Assembly (NCBI RefSeq): GCF_000336695.1
Contig: NZ_AOMC01000109.1
Span: forward strand, 1-64,000
DNA length: 64,000 nucleotides
Direction of reading: 5' to 3'
From: Halococcus morrhuae DSM 1307
GTDB taxonomy: Archaea; Halobacteriota; Halobacteria; Halobacteriales; Halococcaceae
The position numbers were made by a program, and so were the translations under genes. Positions 1 to 9,061 of this stretch are shown here, piece after piece. The notes under the pieces are model-generated. The model saw only the letters and a list, made by a program, of their open reading frames with translations. It was not told where the DNA came from and did not search any database. Numbering within the stretch: the stretch's first letter is position 1; the number at the start of each line of letters is the position of its first letter.

Positions 1-76
1 TGCCGCTGAAGAAAACGAACTCGGTGTCCTCACTGTTCGGTTCGACGATTTCTCCGGCTGGCGTCGTTTTGCTCAT
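1..76 (-). CDS. arsA: Arsenical pump-driving ATPase ArsA, N-terminal fragment cut by the window edge
   Basis: Only the first 25 codons are present. The ATG lies at 76-74, and the visible protein ends FVFFSG, immediately where the P-loop (GKGGVGKS type) of ArsA/GET3 ATPases should begin. ArsA family ATPases energise arsenite efflux and accept As(III) from ArsD. The assignment rests on this N-terminus and on the arsD gene directly upstream, which ends four bases before this start, so the two are almost certainly co-transcribed. The catalytic part lies outside the window. Confidence 0.75.
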   Translation of the reverse strand, partial: MSKTTPAGEIVEPNSEDTEFVFFSG

Positions 77-79
77 TGC

Positions 80-409
80 TTAGGCTTCCTGTGGGGCGTT
101 CCGTGCAGTATCCAGTTCGGCTGCGAGTTCGTCGTAGGAAGGATACTCCGACTTCATGACGATGTCGCCGTCAACGACGACGATCGGCAGGATCGACGGG
201 CCGTTCTCCTGAACCAAGTCGTAGATACGCTGGGTTTCGAGGAACTGGTCGATGTTGTGTTGCATGTTCGCGCGGGTTACGTCGACGTCGAACTCGTCTT
301 CGAGTTGATCGAGGGCAGCGCTGACCTCGACGAGTTCGTCGTCCGGGTCCGGTCCACAGACACCAGTGGAGCAACACATCGCTTCCTCGTACAGCGTGAG
401 TTCAGTCAT
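80..409 (-). CDS. arsD: Arsenite metallochaperone / regulator ArsD
   Basis: ArsD has a thioredoxin-like fold, binds As(III) and hands it to ArsA; it can also act as a weak repressor. The reading frame is open from 433, but starting at the second Met (409) places the cysteines at 12, 13 and 18, exactly the Cys12-Cys13-Cys18 spacing known for enterobacterial ArsD, so this start is preferred. That gives 109 residues. The ILPIVVVDGDIV stretch is typical of the family. The gene heads the arsD-arsA unit and diverges from arsR. A minus-strand TATA-like box preceded by a CCAAAGGG BRE-like stretch lies at about 515-528, which would give a leader of roughly 80 bases. Confidence 0.9.
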   Translation of the reverse strand: MTELTLYEEAMCCSTGVCGPDPDDELVEVSAALDQLEDEFDVDVTRANMQHNIDQFLETQRIYDLVQENGPSILPIVVVDGDIVMKSEYPSYDELAAELDTARNAPQEA

Positions 410-860
410 TTCGGAGTAGTGGTCGTCGTTCAATCGAACAAGCGATACGCCGGGTTCGTTTCGGAGCTATCTCGATTCTTTCCATTGCTTCAGTTGAACA
501 ACTTCTCATATGTGTATAAACCCTTTGGCCGGCGGTTGTAGGAGTCAGTAGAGAGTTCATCAGTCGCCGATGACTCGCCATCGGTGAACGCGATCGTTCG
601 AGGACGCCAAGCCGGTGTATTGGCGAAAACGAGCATATCCCCCCCCCCCCTCGTCGTTTCGGATCCACTCAACGACCATATTCGAGGAGAACGACTGCGA
701 CCGAACGGATTCGTTGGATCGAGCGCCACCGTCGGACAGTCGTCCCGGCGTTCACGGACCGGATTCATATGAAAAATTCCCGAATCGTTGGTGTGACGCA
801 GTAGAGATATCGCGTGGATAGCTACGCAACGCTTAATTCACCAAGCGTTCAAGTATTACC
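410..860. other. arsD-arsR divergent intergenic region with a 12-base C tract
   Basis: This 451-base spacer has no convincing gene and is poorer in G+C than the flanking operons. It holds a minus-strand promoter for arsD (TATAAA read on plus at 515-520), a short inverted repeat AGTTG-AA-CAACT at 492-503 near the expected arsD start site, a run of 12 C at 639-650 followed by TCGTCGTTTC, and the arsR promoter and inverted repeat close to 861. Read on the minus strand, the C-tract segment is CGAAACGA followed by a long G run, resembling part of a haloarchaeal ORB. Confidence 0.6.
828..849 (+). promoter_or_regulatory. arsR promoter with inverted repeat, likely ArsR operator
   Basis: A perfect 7-base inverted repeat AACGCTT-N8-AAGCGTT occupies 828-849. 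The TTAA of the probable TATA element (832-837) lies inside it, and the arsR ATG is at 861, so the repeat covers the TATA box and part of the initiation region of a leaderless transcript. Dimeric ArsR/SmtB proteins bind such dyads, so autorepression is the simplest reading. This is an inference; no binding data are available. Confidence 0.5.
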
Positions 861-1250
861 ATGTCATCGACCGAACGGCTACAACGATATCTCTCCGACG
901 AACGTGGCGGGTGTGATGATGAAGCGGTAGCCAAACGGCTGGCCGAGCTCGAAGATATAGATGCGGCCACAGGCGGGCCTGCTCTCGACGAAGACGTCAG
1001 CGTGGTGTCGGCACTTGCCAACGAAACGCGCTACAGGATCGTTCGGACACTTCACGTCGCCGAGGAAGAGCTCTGTGTCTGTGAGTTCTCACCGCTTCTC
1101 GACGTCAGTGACAGCGCAATCAGTCATGCGCTCTCTCAGCTTACCGATGCCGGGCTCGTGAGCCGCCGCAAGGACGGCAAATGGCGCAAATATCGGATAA
1201 CCCCACGCGCGAACGCACTTCTCGTTGCACTCGATGGCTCTCGCGGATGA
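861..1250 (+). CDS. arsR: ArsR-family metalloregulatory repressor
   Basis: A 129-residue winged-helix protein. The core runs from about residue 46 (VSALANETRYRIVRTL), with the metalloid-site motif ELCVCE at 70-75 (Cys72, Cys74) followed by the recognition helix region DVSDSAISHALSQL. ELCVCDL-like motifs mark the As(III)/Sb(III)-sensing ArsR group, in which metal binding releases DNA. The gene diverges from arsD-arsA, the usual arrangement for a self-regulated ars locus. The extra N-terminal 45 residues are common in haloarchaeal ArsR proteins. Codon use is less G+C-rich than in the downstream genes, suggesting an accessory, possibly transferred, locus. Confidence 0.9.
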   Translation: MSSTERLQRYLSDERGGCDDEAVAKRLAELEDIDAATGGPALDEDVSVVSALANETRYRIVRTLHVAEEELCVCEFSPLLDVSDSAISHALSQLTDAGLVSRRKDGKWRKYRITPRANALLVALDGSRG

Positions 1251-1446
1251 CTGGTCGCTACACGAGATCACACTGAGCGGGATAGATTTCGCTTCACACG
1301 GTCTCAGTAGCCGATCGACGAACGGTTCGGCATCGGTGAACACCGGCTATCGACGTCCGATCGTTCAGAAGTGGTTCGCTATCGCGATATACAGTATATC
1401 GAATTGCGCAGCAGGCGCTGCCGGCGGATCGTCAGCAGTCAACGCG

Positions 1447-1815
1447 TTACTCGTACCGTCCACGGAACCGGTCCGGTTCGTCGGTCGGTTCGATGGTGAA
1501 TTTGAGTGAACCGTAGAACGGACGAACGCGGCGGTGGAACTCGGCTCGGAGATCGCCAGCGGTCGCTGCGGCGGCATGTTCGACCAGTCGTGTCCCGATA
1601 CCCTGGCCGCGTCGCCGCCGACGGACGGCAATGGCGTCGATCTCCTGGCCGTCAAGCACGCACGCACCGAGACATCGATCGTCCGCGACGGCGATCCACA
1701 CCGCGTCCGCCCGGCTGCGCTCGCGGACGGTGTCGGCGTCGACCGCGAGCGACGCCCCATCCAGGACGTTCATCACCGGCGGGAGTTCGGATGGATCGGC
1801 GGGACGGATCTCCAT
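1447..1815 (-). CDS. GNAT-family N-acetyltransferase
   Basis: A 122-residue protein with the GNAT fold. The N-terminus (MEIRPADPSELPPVM) is the usual beta1-alpha1, and the acetyl-CoA pyrophosphate loop is RRRRRGQGIGTRLVEHA at about residues 68-84, matching the Q/RxxGxG/A motif. The C-terminal FYGSLKF is the common beta5-beta6 region. The acceptor substrate is unknown. The gene lies four bases downstream of samp2 on the same strand, so both are probably transcribed together from the promoter between samp2 and rfcS. Whether it modifies proteins or small molecules cannot be said. Confidence 0.8.
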   Translation of the reverse strand: MEIRPADPSELPPVMNVLDGASLAVDADTVRERSRADAVWIAVADDRCLGACVLDGQEIDAIAVRRRRRGQGIGTRLVEHAAAATAGDLRAEFHRRVRPFYGSLKFTIEPTDEPDRFRGRYE

Positions 1816-1819
1816 CGGC

Positions 1820-2011
1820 TCAGCCGCCCCTGATCAGTCTGAGCACGCGCACGGACTCGGCGTCGATCGCAGCGTCGGCCGGGACCGGTCGGCCGTCCCG
1901 GAGCACCGTCGCCTCGTGGCGACTCAGTTCCACCGCATCGAGCAGGTCGCCGTAGGTCCCTTCGACGGCGAGTTCGTGGGTGTCGCCGCCGACGATATCG
2001 ACCGTGACCAT
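1820..2011 (-). CDS. samp2: Ubiquitin-like small archaeal modifier protein SAMP2 (MoaD/ThiS fold)
   Basis: A 63-residue beta-grasp protein ending in the diglycine needed for adenylation by the E1-like UbaA. In Haloferax, SAMP2 serves both in tRNA thiolation and as a ubiquitin-like tag. The ending VRVLRLIRGG and the internal HEATVLRDGRPVP segment closely resemble Haloferax SAMP2, and the position beside the rfcS gene matches the Haloferax order. Oddly, the protein has no lysine at all: the residue corresponding to Haloferax Lys58, reported as the chain-forming site, is Arg here. The gene diverges from rfcS and is followed closely by a GNAT gene. Confidence 0.85.
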   Translation of the reverse strand: MVTVDIVGGDTHELAVEGTYGDLLDAVELSRHEATVLRDGRPVPADAAIDAESVRVLRLIRGG

Positions 2012-2080
2012 ACCGACACGAGCCGGCGGTCGGGTTTGATGCTGTCGGACGGGTTCGAGCGCTCGTCACGGTCTCGGGTG

Positions 2081-2088
2081 CCTTAAGA
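2081..2088 (+). promoter_or_regulatory. TATA-like element for rfcS
   Basis: The sequence CCTTAAGA is centred about 27 bases before the rfcS ATG at 2111, in the samp2-rfcS divergent spacer (2012-2110). This spacing is typical of leaderless haloarchaeal promoters, and no Shine-Dalgarno sequence precedes the ATG. Confidence 0.5.
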
Positions 2089-2110
2089 GCCGCCCACCCC
2101 TCGCATCGCC

Positions 2111-3091
2111 ATGAGCGAGACCAGCGGATCGGGGGGCCGGGGCGAGATCTGGATCGAGAAATATCGCCCGTCGGCGCTCGCCGAGGTCGCCGGCCAGGAC
2201 GACATCACCGAGCGGTTGCGGAGCTACGTCGCCCAGGACGACCTGCCACACCTGCTCTTTTCGGGGCCCGCCGGCGTCGGGAAGACGACCTCGGCGATGG
2301 CCATCGCGCGCGAGATCTACGGCGACGACTGGCGCGACAACTTCCTGGAACTCAATGCGAGCGACGAGCGCGGGATCGACGTCGTCCGCGATCGCATCAA
2401 GAACTTCGCACGCACGAGCTTCGGCGGCTACGACTACCGGGTCATCTTCCTCGACGAGGCCGACGCGCTGACGAGCGACGCCCAGTCCGCGCTCCGCCGG
2501 ACGATGGAGCAGTTCGCGAACAACACCCGGTTCATCCTCTCGTGTAACTACTCGAATCAGATCATCGACCCGATCCAGTCGCGCTGTGCGGTCTTCCGGT
2601 TCGGCCCGCTGCCCGAGACGGCGGTCGCGGAGTACGTCGAGCAGATCGCCGGCGAGGAGGGTATCGAGATCACCGACGACGGGGTGGATGCCCTCGTCTA
2701 CGCCGCCGACGGCGACATGCGCAAGGCGATCAACGGGCTGCAGGCCGCCGCCACCACAGGAGAAACGGTCGACGAAGAGGCGGTCTACGCTATCACGGCC
2801 GCCGCACGGCCCGAGGAGATCGAGACGATGGTCCAGCACGCGATCGGGGGCGATTTCACCGCGGCGCGTGCGAAACTCGACGACCTGCTCACCGACTGGG
2901 GGCTCGGCGGCGGCGACGTCATCGACCAGCTCCACCGCTCGGCGTGGTCGTTCGAGCTCGATGATCAGGCGACCGTGCGACTGCTCGAGCGAGTGGGAGA
3001 AACGGACTACCGCATCACGCAGGGGGCGAACGAACGGCTCCAGCTGGAGGCGCTGCTCGCGTCGCTCGCGCTCGGTGACGCGGGCGAGTGA
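2111..3091 (+). CDS. rfcS: Replication factor C small subunit
   Basis: An AAA+ clamp-loader subunit of 326 residues that, with RfcL, loads the PCNA sliding clamp at primer-template junctions. Walker A is at about 54-61 (GPAGVGKT), Walker B is FLDEADAL near 116-123, the SRC arginine-finger motif lies near residue 158, and a C-terminal helical collar domain follows. The length is normal for archaeal RfcS and no intein is present, although this gene carries inteins in some archaea. It diverges from samp2 and converges with tspO, whose stop is only three bases away. Confidence 0.96.
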   Translation: MSETSGSGGRGEIWIEKYRPSALAEVAGQDDITERLRSYVAQDDLPHLLFSGPAGVGKTTSAMAIAREIYGDDWRDNFLELNASDERGIDVVRDRIKNFARTSFGGYDYRVIFLDEADALTSDAQSALRRTMEQFANNTRFILSCNYSNQIIDPIQSRCAVFRFGPLPETAVAEYVEQIAGEEGIEITDDGVDALVYAADGDMRKAINGLQAAATTGETVDEEAVYAITAAARPEEIETMVQHAIGGDFTAARAKLDDLLTDWGLGGGDVIDQLHRSAWSFELDDQATVRLLERVGETDYRITQGANERLQLEALLASLALGDAGE

Positions 3092-3094
3092 GCG

Positions 3095-3598
3095 TCAGTT
3101 CAGCGTCCAGATGGCGTAGTTGAGCGCCGTCGCAAAGGAGACCCAGGCGAGATACGGCACCAGCAGCGCGGCCGCTCGGCGTTCGACGCGCGCCGCGGCA
3201 CCGATCGTGGCGACGATGATGACCCAGAGTGGGACGATGACGACGAGTCCCAGAATCGGTGATTCGAGCCCGAAGAACGCCGGCGACCACGCGACGTTGA
3301 GCACGAACTGAGCGGTGAACAGCGCGAGCGCGACCCGCACTTGGCGATCGTCGAGGCCGGCACGCCAGACGAGCCACGCGGCCAGTCCCTGGAACGCATA
3401 GAGCACCGTCCAGACCGGGCCGAAGAGCCAGTTCGGCGGGGTGAATCCCGGCTTGTCGAGCGTCGTGTACCACGTCTCGATCTGCGGGGCCGTGATCAAC
3501 CCGCCGGCCGCGCCGAGGAGGACGCAGGCCACGACGACCGACGAGAGCGTGACGAGTGGCCGTCGGTCGGGGAGCGATCGCCAGTCGACTGTCGACAT
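3095..3598 (-). CDS. tspO: TspO/MBR-family tryptophan-rich sensory membrane protein
   Basis: About 167 residues from Met at 3598 (MSTVDWRSL); an upstream Met at 3610 is possible but adds only four residues. Five hydrophobic segments and the family signatures WYTTLDKPGFTPPNWLFGPVW, NVAWSP and WVSFATALNYAIW are visible. TspO proteins bind tetrapyrroles and other hydrophobic ligands; in haloarchaea they have been linked by context to carotenoid or light-related regulation, which nothing here confirms. The gene is convergent with rfcS and divergent from alaS. Confidence 0.9.
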   Translation of the reverse strand: MSTVDWRSLPDRRPLVTLSSVVVACVLLGAAGGLITAPQIETWYTTLDKPGFTPPNWLFGPVWTVLYAFQGLAAWLVWRAGLDDRQVRVALALFTAQFVLNVAWSPAFFGLESPILGLVVIVPLWVIIVATIGAAARVERRAAALLVPYLAWVSFATALNYAIWTLN

Positions 3599-3691
3599 AC
3601 CTGTCATCAACGAGCCATCGATTTAGCGTTATCGCCGATCGAAACGGCCCGGATCGGAGCGCTGAAACCGCCCGACGGAACCGTGAATCGA

Positions 3692-3721
3692 CCGTTCCGA
3701 ACGGGACGCAACTGTTTTAGG
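3692..3721 (+). promoter_or_regulatory. alaS promoter region with a small dyad
   Basis: A TTTTAG TATA-like element lies at 3715-3720, about 28 bases before the alaS ATG at 3746. Just upstream, 3692-3704 is an inverted repeat CCGTTC-C-GAACGG. The dyad could be a regulator site or chance; the promoter reading is the firmer part. Confidence 0.4.
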
Positions 3722-3745
3722 CGAACGGCGGTTTGAGCGGATATC

Positions 3746-6526
3746 ATGAGTACGCTCGAAGCGGAGTACCGACTGCAGTATTTCGAGGAGGAGGGGTTCG
3801 TCCGGAAGGAGTGCCCCGACTGCGGTGATTTCTTCTGGACGCGCGATGCGGACCGCGAGAACTGCGGCGAACCACCCTGTGCGGAGTACGAGTTCATCGG
3901 CAATCCGAGCCTCGACGAGGAGCGAAGTCTGGAGGAGATGCGCGAGGCGTTTCTCTCCTTCTTCGAAGAGCACGATCACGAGCGCATCGAGCCCTATCCC
4001 GTCGCGGCGAACCGCTGGCGCGACGACGTCCTGTTGACGCAAGCCTCCGTGTACGACTTCCAGCCGCTGGTGACGAGCGGCGCGACGCCGCCGCCGGCGA
4101 ACCCGCTGACGATCTCCCAGCCCTGCATCCGAATGCAGGACATCGACAACGTGGGCAAGACGGGCCGACACACGATGGCCTTCGAGATGATGGCCCATCA
4201 CGCCTTCAACGCGCGCGAGGAGCTCGACGATCCCGACCAGTACGCCTACGAGGGTGAGGTTTACTGGAAGGACCAAACCGTGGAATACTGCGACGAGTTC
4301 TTCGAGGCGATGGGCGCGAACCCCGAAGAGATCACCTACATCGAGGACCCCTGGGTCGGCGGCGGCAACGCCGGTCCGGCGATCGAGGTCATCTACCGCG
4401 GCGTCGAGCTCGCGACGCTCGTCTTCATGTCGATGGAACAGGACCCCGACGGCGAGTACGAGCTGAAGGACGGCAACACGTACTCGAAGATGGATACGTA
4501 CATCGTCGATACGGGCTACGGGCTCGAACGCTGGACGTGGGTCTCGCAGGGGACGCCCACCGTCTACGAGGCGATCTACCCCGAGATGATCTCCTTTTTG
4601 AAGGAGAACGCCGGCATCGACCACACCGACGAGGAGGAGGAACTCGTCACGCGCGCGGCGACGCTCGCGGGCCACATGGACATCGACGAGGCCGAGGACG
4701 CGGAACGCGCCCGCGGAACGATCGCCGAGCAGCTCGACGTCGACGTCACCGAACTCCGCGAGCTGCTCGAACCCCTGGAGGCGATCTATGCCATCGCCGA
4801 TCACTGCCGGACGCTCGCCTACATGCTCGGCGACGAGATCGTCCCCTCCAACGTCGGAACGGGCTATCTCGCCAGAATGGTGCTTCGGCGGACGAAACGG
4901 CTCTGTGATACGGTTGGCGTGGACGCGCCGCTCGACGAACTGGTCGACATGCAGGCCGAGCGCCTCGACTACGAGAACCGCGACACGATCCGCGACATGG
5001 TGCGGACGGAACTCGAAAAATACCGCGAGACGCTCGAACGCGGCGGACGGCGGGTGCGCCAGCTCGCCGAGGAGTACGCCGAGCGCGACGAGGCCATCCC
5101 GACCGAAGAATTGATCGAGCTGTACGATTCCCACGGGATCCAGCCCGACATGGTCGCCGACATCGCCCGCGAGAAGGGGACTGACGTCTCGGTGCCCGAC
5201 GACTTCTACAGCCTCGTGGCCGCCCGTCACGGGGAGGAGGACATGGCCGAGAACACGGGGGAGCAGACCGACGAGCGCGTCGCCGATCTGCCCGAGACCG
5301 AGCTGCTCTACTACGACGATCAGACACGCATGGCGTTCGAGGCGATGGTGCTCGACACGTTCGAGCGCGAGGAGGGCTACGACGTGGTACTCGACCGGAC
5401 GCTCTTCTATCCCGAGGGCGGCGGCCAGCCGGCCGACACGGGCACTCTGAGCACCGACGACACGACCGTCGACGTCGAGGACGTCCATCGCGAGGGCGAC
5501 GTCGTCGTCCATCACACCGACGGAGATCCCGGAACGGGGGAGTTCGTCCGTGGGCAGATCGACGCCGGCCGACGACGCCAGCTGATGCGCAACCACACCG
5601 CGACCCACATCGTGATCCACGCCGCGAGGCAGGTGCTCGGCGAGCATATCAGACAGGCCGGCGCGCAGAAGGGAACGGATCGCTCGCGGATCGACGTGCG
5701 CCACTACGACCGCATCGACCGCGAGCAGGTCCGCGAGATCGAGCGCGTCGCCAACGGGATCGTCACCGACAACGTCTCGGTGGGGTCGGAGTGGCCGGAT
5801 CGCCACGACGCGGAGGAAGAGTACGGGTTCGATCTCTATCAGGGCGGGATCCCGCCGGGCGAGCGCATCCGACTGATCCACGTCGCCGACGACGTCCAGG
5901 CCTGCGGCGGCACGCACGTCTCGCGCACCGGCGACATCGGCGCGATCAAGGTTCTCAACACCGAGCGCGTCCAGGACGGCGTCGAGCGGCTCTCGTTCGC
6001 GGCCGGTCCGGCGGCCATCGAGGCAACACAGGACACCGCGGACGCGCTCGCCGAGGCGGCCGCAACGCTCGACGTCACGCCCTCGGGGGTGCCCGAGACC
6101 GCCGCACGCTTTTTCACCGAGTGGAAGGAGCGCGGCAAGCGCATCGAGGAGCTCGAATCCGAACTCGCCGAGGCACGGGCCAGCGGCGGCGTCGAGGGCG
6201 AGGAGGTCACCGTCGGCGAGACGAGTGCGGTGATCCAGCGCATCGACAGCGACATCGAGGAGCTCCGCGCGACGGCGAACGCGCTCGCGGAAGGAGGACA
6301 GGTCGCGGTCGTCGCCAGCGGAACCGACGGCGCGCAGTTCGTCGTCGCCGTGCCCGACGGGGTGGCGATCGACGCCGGCGAGGTCGTCGGCGAACTCGCC
6401 GGCCGCGTCGGCGGCGGTGGCGGCGGACCGGCGGATTTCGCGCAGGGCGGCGGTCCACAGACCGAAGCGCTCGACGGAGCACTCGACGAAGCGCCCGACG
6501 TGCTGCGGCAGGTCCTGAACGCCTGA
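3746..6526 (+). CDS. alaS: Alanyl-tRNA synthetase, archaeal type
   Basis: Charges tRNA-Ala with alanine. The 926-residue length fits the archaeal form. Features in order: an N-terminal four-cysteine region (CPDCGDFFW...NCGEPPC) specific to archaeal AlaS, the class II catalytic core with the motif around [16 protein letters not shown] and GGGNAGPA, the editing domain with [12 protein letters not shown] and [13 protein letters not shown] zinc-site motifs, then a coiled segment and a glycine-rich C-terminal domain ([17 protein letters not shown]). A long antisense open frame over this gene is only a shadow of biased codon use. Confidence 0.97.
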   Translation: MSTLEAEYRLQYFEEEGFVRKECPDCGDFFWTRDADRENCGEPPCAEYEFIGNPSLDEERSLEEMREAFLSFFEEHDHERIEPYPVAANRWRDDVLLTQASVYDFQPLVTSGATPPPANPLTISQPCIRMQDIDNVGKTGRHTMAFEMMAHHAFNAREELDDPDQYAYEGEVYWKDQTVEYCDEFFEAMGANPEEITYIEDPWVGGGNAGPAIEVIYRGVELATLVFMSMEQDPDGEYELKDGNTYSKMDTYIVDTGYGLERWTWVSQGTPTVYEAIYPEMISFLKENAGIDHTDEEEELVTRAATLAGHMDIDEAEDAERARGTIAEQLDVDVTELRELLEPLEAIYAIADHCRTLAYMLGDEIVPSNVGTGYLARMVLRRTKRLCDTVGVDAPLDELVDMQAERLDYENRDTIRDMVRTELEKYRETLERGGRRVRQLAEEYAERDEAIPTEELIELYDSHGIQPDMVADIAREKGTDVSVPDDFYSLVAARHGEEDMAENTGEQTDERVADLPETELLYYDDQTRMAFEAMVLDTFEREEGYDVVLDRTLFYPEGGGQPADTGTLSTDDTTVDVEDVHREGDVVVHHTDGDPGTGEFVRGQIDAGRRRQLMRNHTATHIVIHAARQVLGEHIRQAGAQKGTDRSRIDVRHYDRIDREQVREIERVANGIVTDNVSVGSEWPDRHDAEEEYGFDLYQGGIPPGERIRLIHVADDVQACGGTHVSRTGDIGAIKVLNTERVQDGVERLSFAAGPAAIEATQDTADALAEAAATLDVTPSGVPETAARFFTEWKERGKRIEELESELAEARASGGVEGEEVTVGETSAVIQRIDSDIEELRATANALAEGGQVAVVASGTDGAQFVVAVPDGVAIDAGEVVGELAGRVGGGGGGPADFAQGGGPQTEALDGALDEAPDVLRQVLNA

Positions 6527-6591
6527 TCGAGGCGGCTCGTGTACGGTAGCTGTGAACAACCCTTTTGGTTCTCACGGTGAAAGTTCGTCCG

Positions 6592-8106
6592 ATGGTAGGT
6601 ACCGAAGCAGCAACGACGCCGGCGATCCGTGTCGCCGTCGGCTCTGCCGAGTACGACCGCGCGAGCGCCGTGCTCGAAGCGGCGCGCGAGGCGGCGGCCG
6701 ACGTTCGCGTCGTCGAGACCGGCCCGACCGGCGCGGCGGCTCTCGCCCCGGTAATGCTGGCCACCGCCGACGGTCGAACCGCCGTCCACGCGGACGTCTC
6801 ACCGGACCGTGCGCGTGAACTGGTCGAAACGCTCGACGACGGGGAGCTACCGACCGACGACGCACACGCGGTCGTCGAGAGCGACGAGGGAGTGCCGATG
6901 CCCGAGACGGGACCGCTGGCAGCTGGCCAGCGGCGCGTGCTCGCGCGCTGTGGCTGGGCCGCGCCGGCGGCGCTCGACGAATCGCTCGCCGAACGCGCGC
7001 GCGACGACCCTGACGATCTCCGCGAGGGCGTGGCCGGCGCGGGCCTGCTCGGACGCGGGCGCGGCGACGGCCACACCGACGAATCGATCGCGGAGGGCTG
7101 GGAAACCGCCCGCGAGAGCGACGGCGAGGCGGTGGTCGTCGTCAACGGCAACGAGAGCGATCCCGCCGTGGACGGCGATCGACTGCTGCTCGAAAGTCGC
7201 CCCGCGGAGGTTCTCGACGGCGCGCTGGCGGTCGCGGCGGCCGTCGAGGCGACCGACGTCGTCGTCTATCTGAACGAGGACGACGAGCTCGCGGCACGGC
7301 GGGTCCGTGAGGCCGTCGAGAGCGTCGACGCGGGCGGGACGGAGATCGACGTCGTCGCCGGACCGGATCGGTATATCGCCGGCGAGATGACGATGGCGCT
7401 CGAAGCGATGGAGGGGGCCGACCGTCTCGAAGCCCGCCTCCGCCCACCGGGGCCGAGCGAAGTCGGACTCTACGGCCGGCCGACGGTCGTCCACACGCCG
7501 CGAACGCTCGCACAAATAAGGGCGTTTGTGGCCGCTCCGGACGAGTTCGAGACGAGCGCCGCCGACCCCGGTACTCGACTCCTGACCGTGACGGGCGACG
7601 GCGTGGCCGGGCCGGCGACCGTCGAGCTGGCCACCGACACCGCGTTGACGGAGGCGGTCGCCGACGGTGAGGAGTACAAGATGGCCTGTGTCGGCGGTCG
7701 GTTCGGCGGGATCACGCGATCGCTCGACGTACCCGCGAGCGCACCTGCATTGACCGGCGCGCGCCTCGGTACGGAGGGTGGGGTCGAGCTGTTCGACGGC
7801 GCGACGTGTGCACTGGAGTTCGCCGGCGCACGTGCGAAGTTCGCCCGCGAGGCAAACTGCGGGCGCTGCGTCCCCTGTCGCGAGGGATCGAAACAGCTCG
7901 TCGAACTGCTGCGCGACGTCTATGATGGCCAGTTCCAACCGAACGAACTGCGCGAGCTGAGTCGTGTCGTCGCGGAATCGAGCACCTGCGAGTTCGGACA
8001 GGCCGCCCCGCGGCCGGTGACGACGGCGATCGATACGTTCGAGCGTGAGATCGCCGCCCACGCCGAGGGACGCTGTCCGAGCGGCGTCTGCATGGAGACC
8101 AACTGA
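6592..8106 (+). CDS. NuoF-like iron-sulfur subunit of a formate dehydrogenase-type complex
   Basis: About 504 residues from ATG 6592; a TTG start at 6565 is also open, but CCTTTTGG at 6561-6568 fits a promoter 27 bases upstream. The C-terminal half is clearly NuoF/51-kDa-like: NGNESDP, YGRPTVVHTPRTLAQI, a 4Fe-4S motif CGRCVPCREGS (Cys423, 426, 429) with the fourth ligand at Cys466 (STCEFGQ), and a final RCPSGVC. The N-terminal domain resembles the NuoE-like thioredoxin fold, but its cluster cysteines are missing (TGPTGAAALAPV), and the FMN/NADH loop is altered to GRGRGDGHTD. It is the first gene of the operon and probably passes electrons from the molybdenum subunit. Confidence 0.8.
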   Translation: MVGTEAATTPAIRVAVGSAEYDRASAVLEAAREAAADVRVVETGPTGAAALAPVMLATADGRTAVHADVSPDRARELVETLDDGELPTDDAHAVVESDEGVPMPETGPLAAGQRRVLARCGWAAPAALDESLAERARDDPDDLREGVAGAGLLGRGRGDGHTDESIAEGWETARESDGEAVVVVNGNESDPAVDGDRLLLESRPAEVLDGALAVAAAVEATDVVVYLNEDDELAARRVREAVESVDAGGTEIDVVAGPDRYIAGEMTMALEAMEGADRLEARLRPPGPSEVGLYGRPTVVHTPRTLAQIRAFVAAPDEFETSAADPGTRLLTVTGDGVAGPATVELATDTALTEAVADGEEYKMACVGGRFGGITRSLDVPASAPALTGARLGTEGGVELFDGATCALEFAGARAKFAREANCGRCVPCREGSKQLVELLRDVYDGQFQPNELRELSRVVAESSTCEFGQAAPRPVTTAIDTFEREIAAHAEGRCPSGVCMETN

Positions 8107-8107
8107 T

Positions 8108-9061
8108 ATGAGCACCGACCACACAGGGCGAGCCGAATCGCTCCCGAGCGTGCCGTCGATCGACGATCCGCGGCCGCACCCGCCGCTGACCGAACACTTC
8201 AACACGGGCACCGCGACCGACCCCGACGTGGGCGCGCGCGAGACGAGCAGCCTCACCGTCGACGGTGAAGAGGTGAGCGTCGGCGAGGAGGCGACGATCA
8301 TCGACGCGCTCGGAGAGGTAGGGGCCGACGAGGAGCTGTCGGCGCTATGCTACTACGACCGCGAGGACACGGACAGGATCGGTCCACGCAGCGAGTGTCG
8401 GACCTGCATGGTCGAGACCGACGAACACGGGCTGGTTCCCTCCTGTAGCCATCCCGCCGAGGACGGCATGGCGGTTCGGACCGATAGTACAGAAGCCGAG
8501 GAGGCACGATCGGTGAATCTCGATCTCGTACTGTCGGACCACAACCTCCGGTGTACGACCTGCGGGAAGAACGGACGGTGTGAGCTTCAGGACGCCGCGA
8601 TCGAGGCCGACGTCGAAGTGCCGCGATACGGCGTGTTCGACGACCGCGACGAGTACGAGCCGATCGACGAGTCCTCGCCGTTCATCCAGATCGACCGGAA
8701 CAAGTGCATCCTCTGTAACCGCTGCGTCGAGGCCTGCAACGACGTGCAGGTCGAGGGCGTGCTGCGCATCGAGGGGAGCGGCCCGGACACGCGCATCGGC
8801 TTCCAGAACGGTGCCGACGAGATGATGGACTCGACGTGTGTCTCCTGTGGCCACTGTGCGACGGTCTGTCCGACCGGCTCGCTCGTCGAGCAGGACTACA
8901 CCGACGCGGCGACGATCCCGGTCCCTGGATTCACCCAGGAGAACTCCATCGGCGAGACCATCGGCGAGGATTACGACGGCCAGCCGAACCCGGCGACGCC
9001 GATGAAGGGGAATCAGACCTACGAGGACGACGCGCTCGACGGGGAGGCCGACGATGAATGA
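8108..9061 (+). CDS. NuoG-like ferredoxin subunit (2Fe-2S plus two 4Fe-4S) of the formate dehydrogenase complex
   Basis: 317 residues from ATG 8108, one base after the preceding stop. The order of cluster motifs is that of NuoG/HoxU/FdhA N-terminal domains: a 2Fe-2S plant-type domain (LCYY, SECRTC, PSC), the His-Cys3 4Fe-4S motif DHNLRCTTCGKNGRC, then a bacterial-type double 4Fe-4S ferredoxin (CILCNRCVEAC and CVSCGHCATVC). It lacks a molybdopterin domain because that is encoded by the next gene, overlapping by eight bases. It would wire the catalytic subunit to the NuoF-like protein in the cytoplasm. Confidence 0.85.
   Translation: MSTDHTGRAESLPSVPSIDDPRPHPPLTEHFNTGTATDPDVGARETSSLTVDGEEVSVGEEATIIDALGEVGADEELSALCYYDREDTDRIGPRSECRTCMVETDEHGLVPSCSHPAEDGMAVRTDSTEAEEARSVNLDLVLSDHNLRCTTCGKNGRCELQDAAIEADVEVPRYGVFDDRDEYEPIDESSPFIQIDRNKCILCNRCVEACNDVQVEGVLRIEGSGPDTRIGFQNGADEMMDSTCVSCGHCATVCPTGSLVEQDYTDAATIPVPGFTQENSIGETIGEDYDGQPNPATPMKGNQTYEDDALDGEADDE

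Noticed and set aside
3629-6559. 976-codon open frame antisense to alaS
   Set aside because: A shadow of G+C-rich codon bias. The plus strand encodes a full AlaS with all motifs; the antisense product is Arg/Val/Leu/Asp-rich without motifs.
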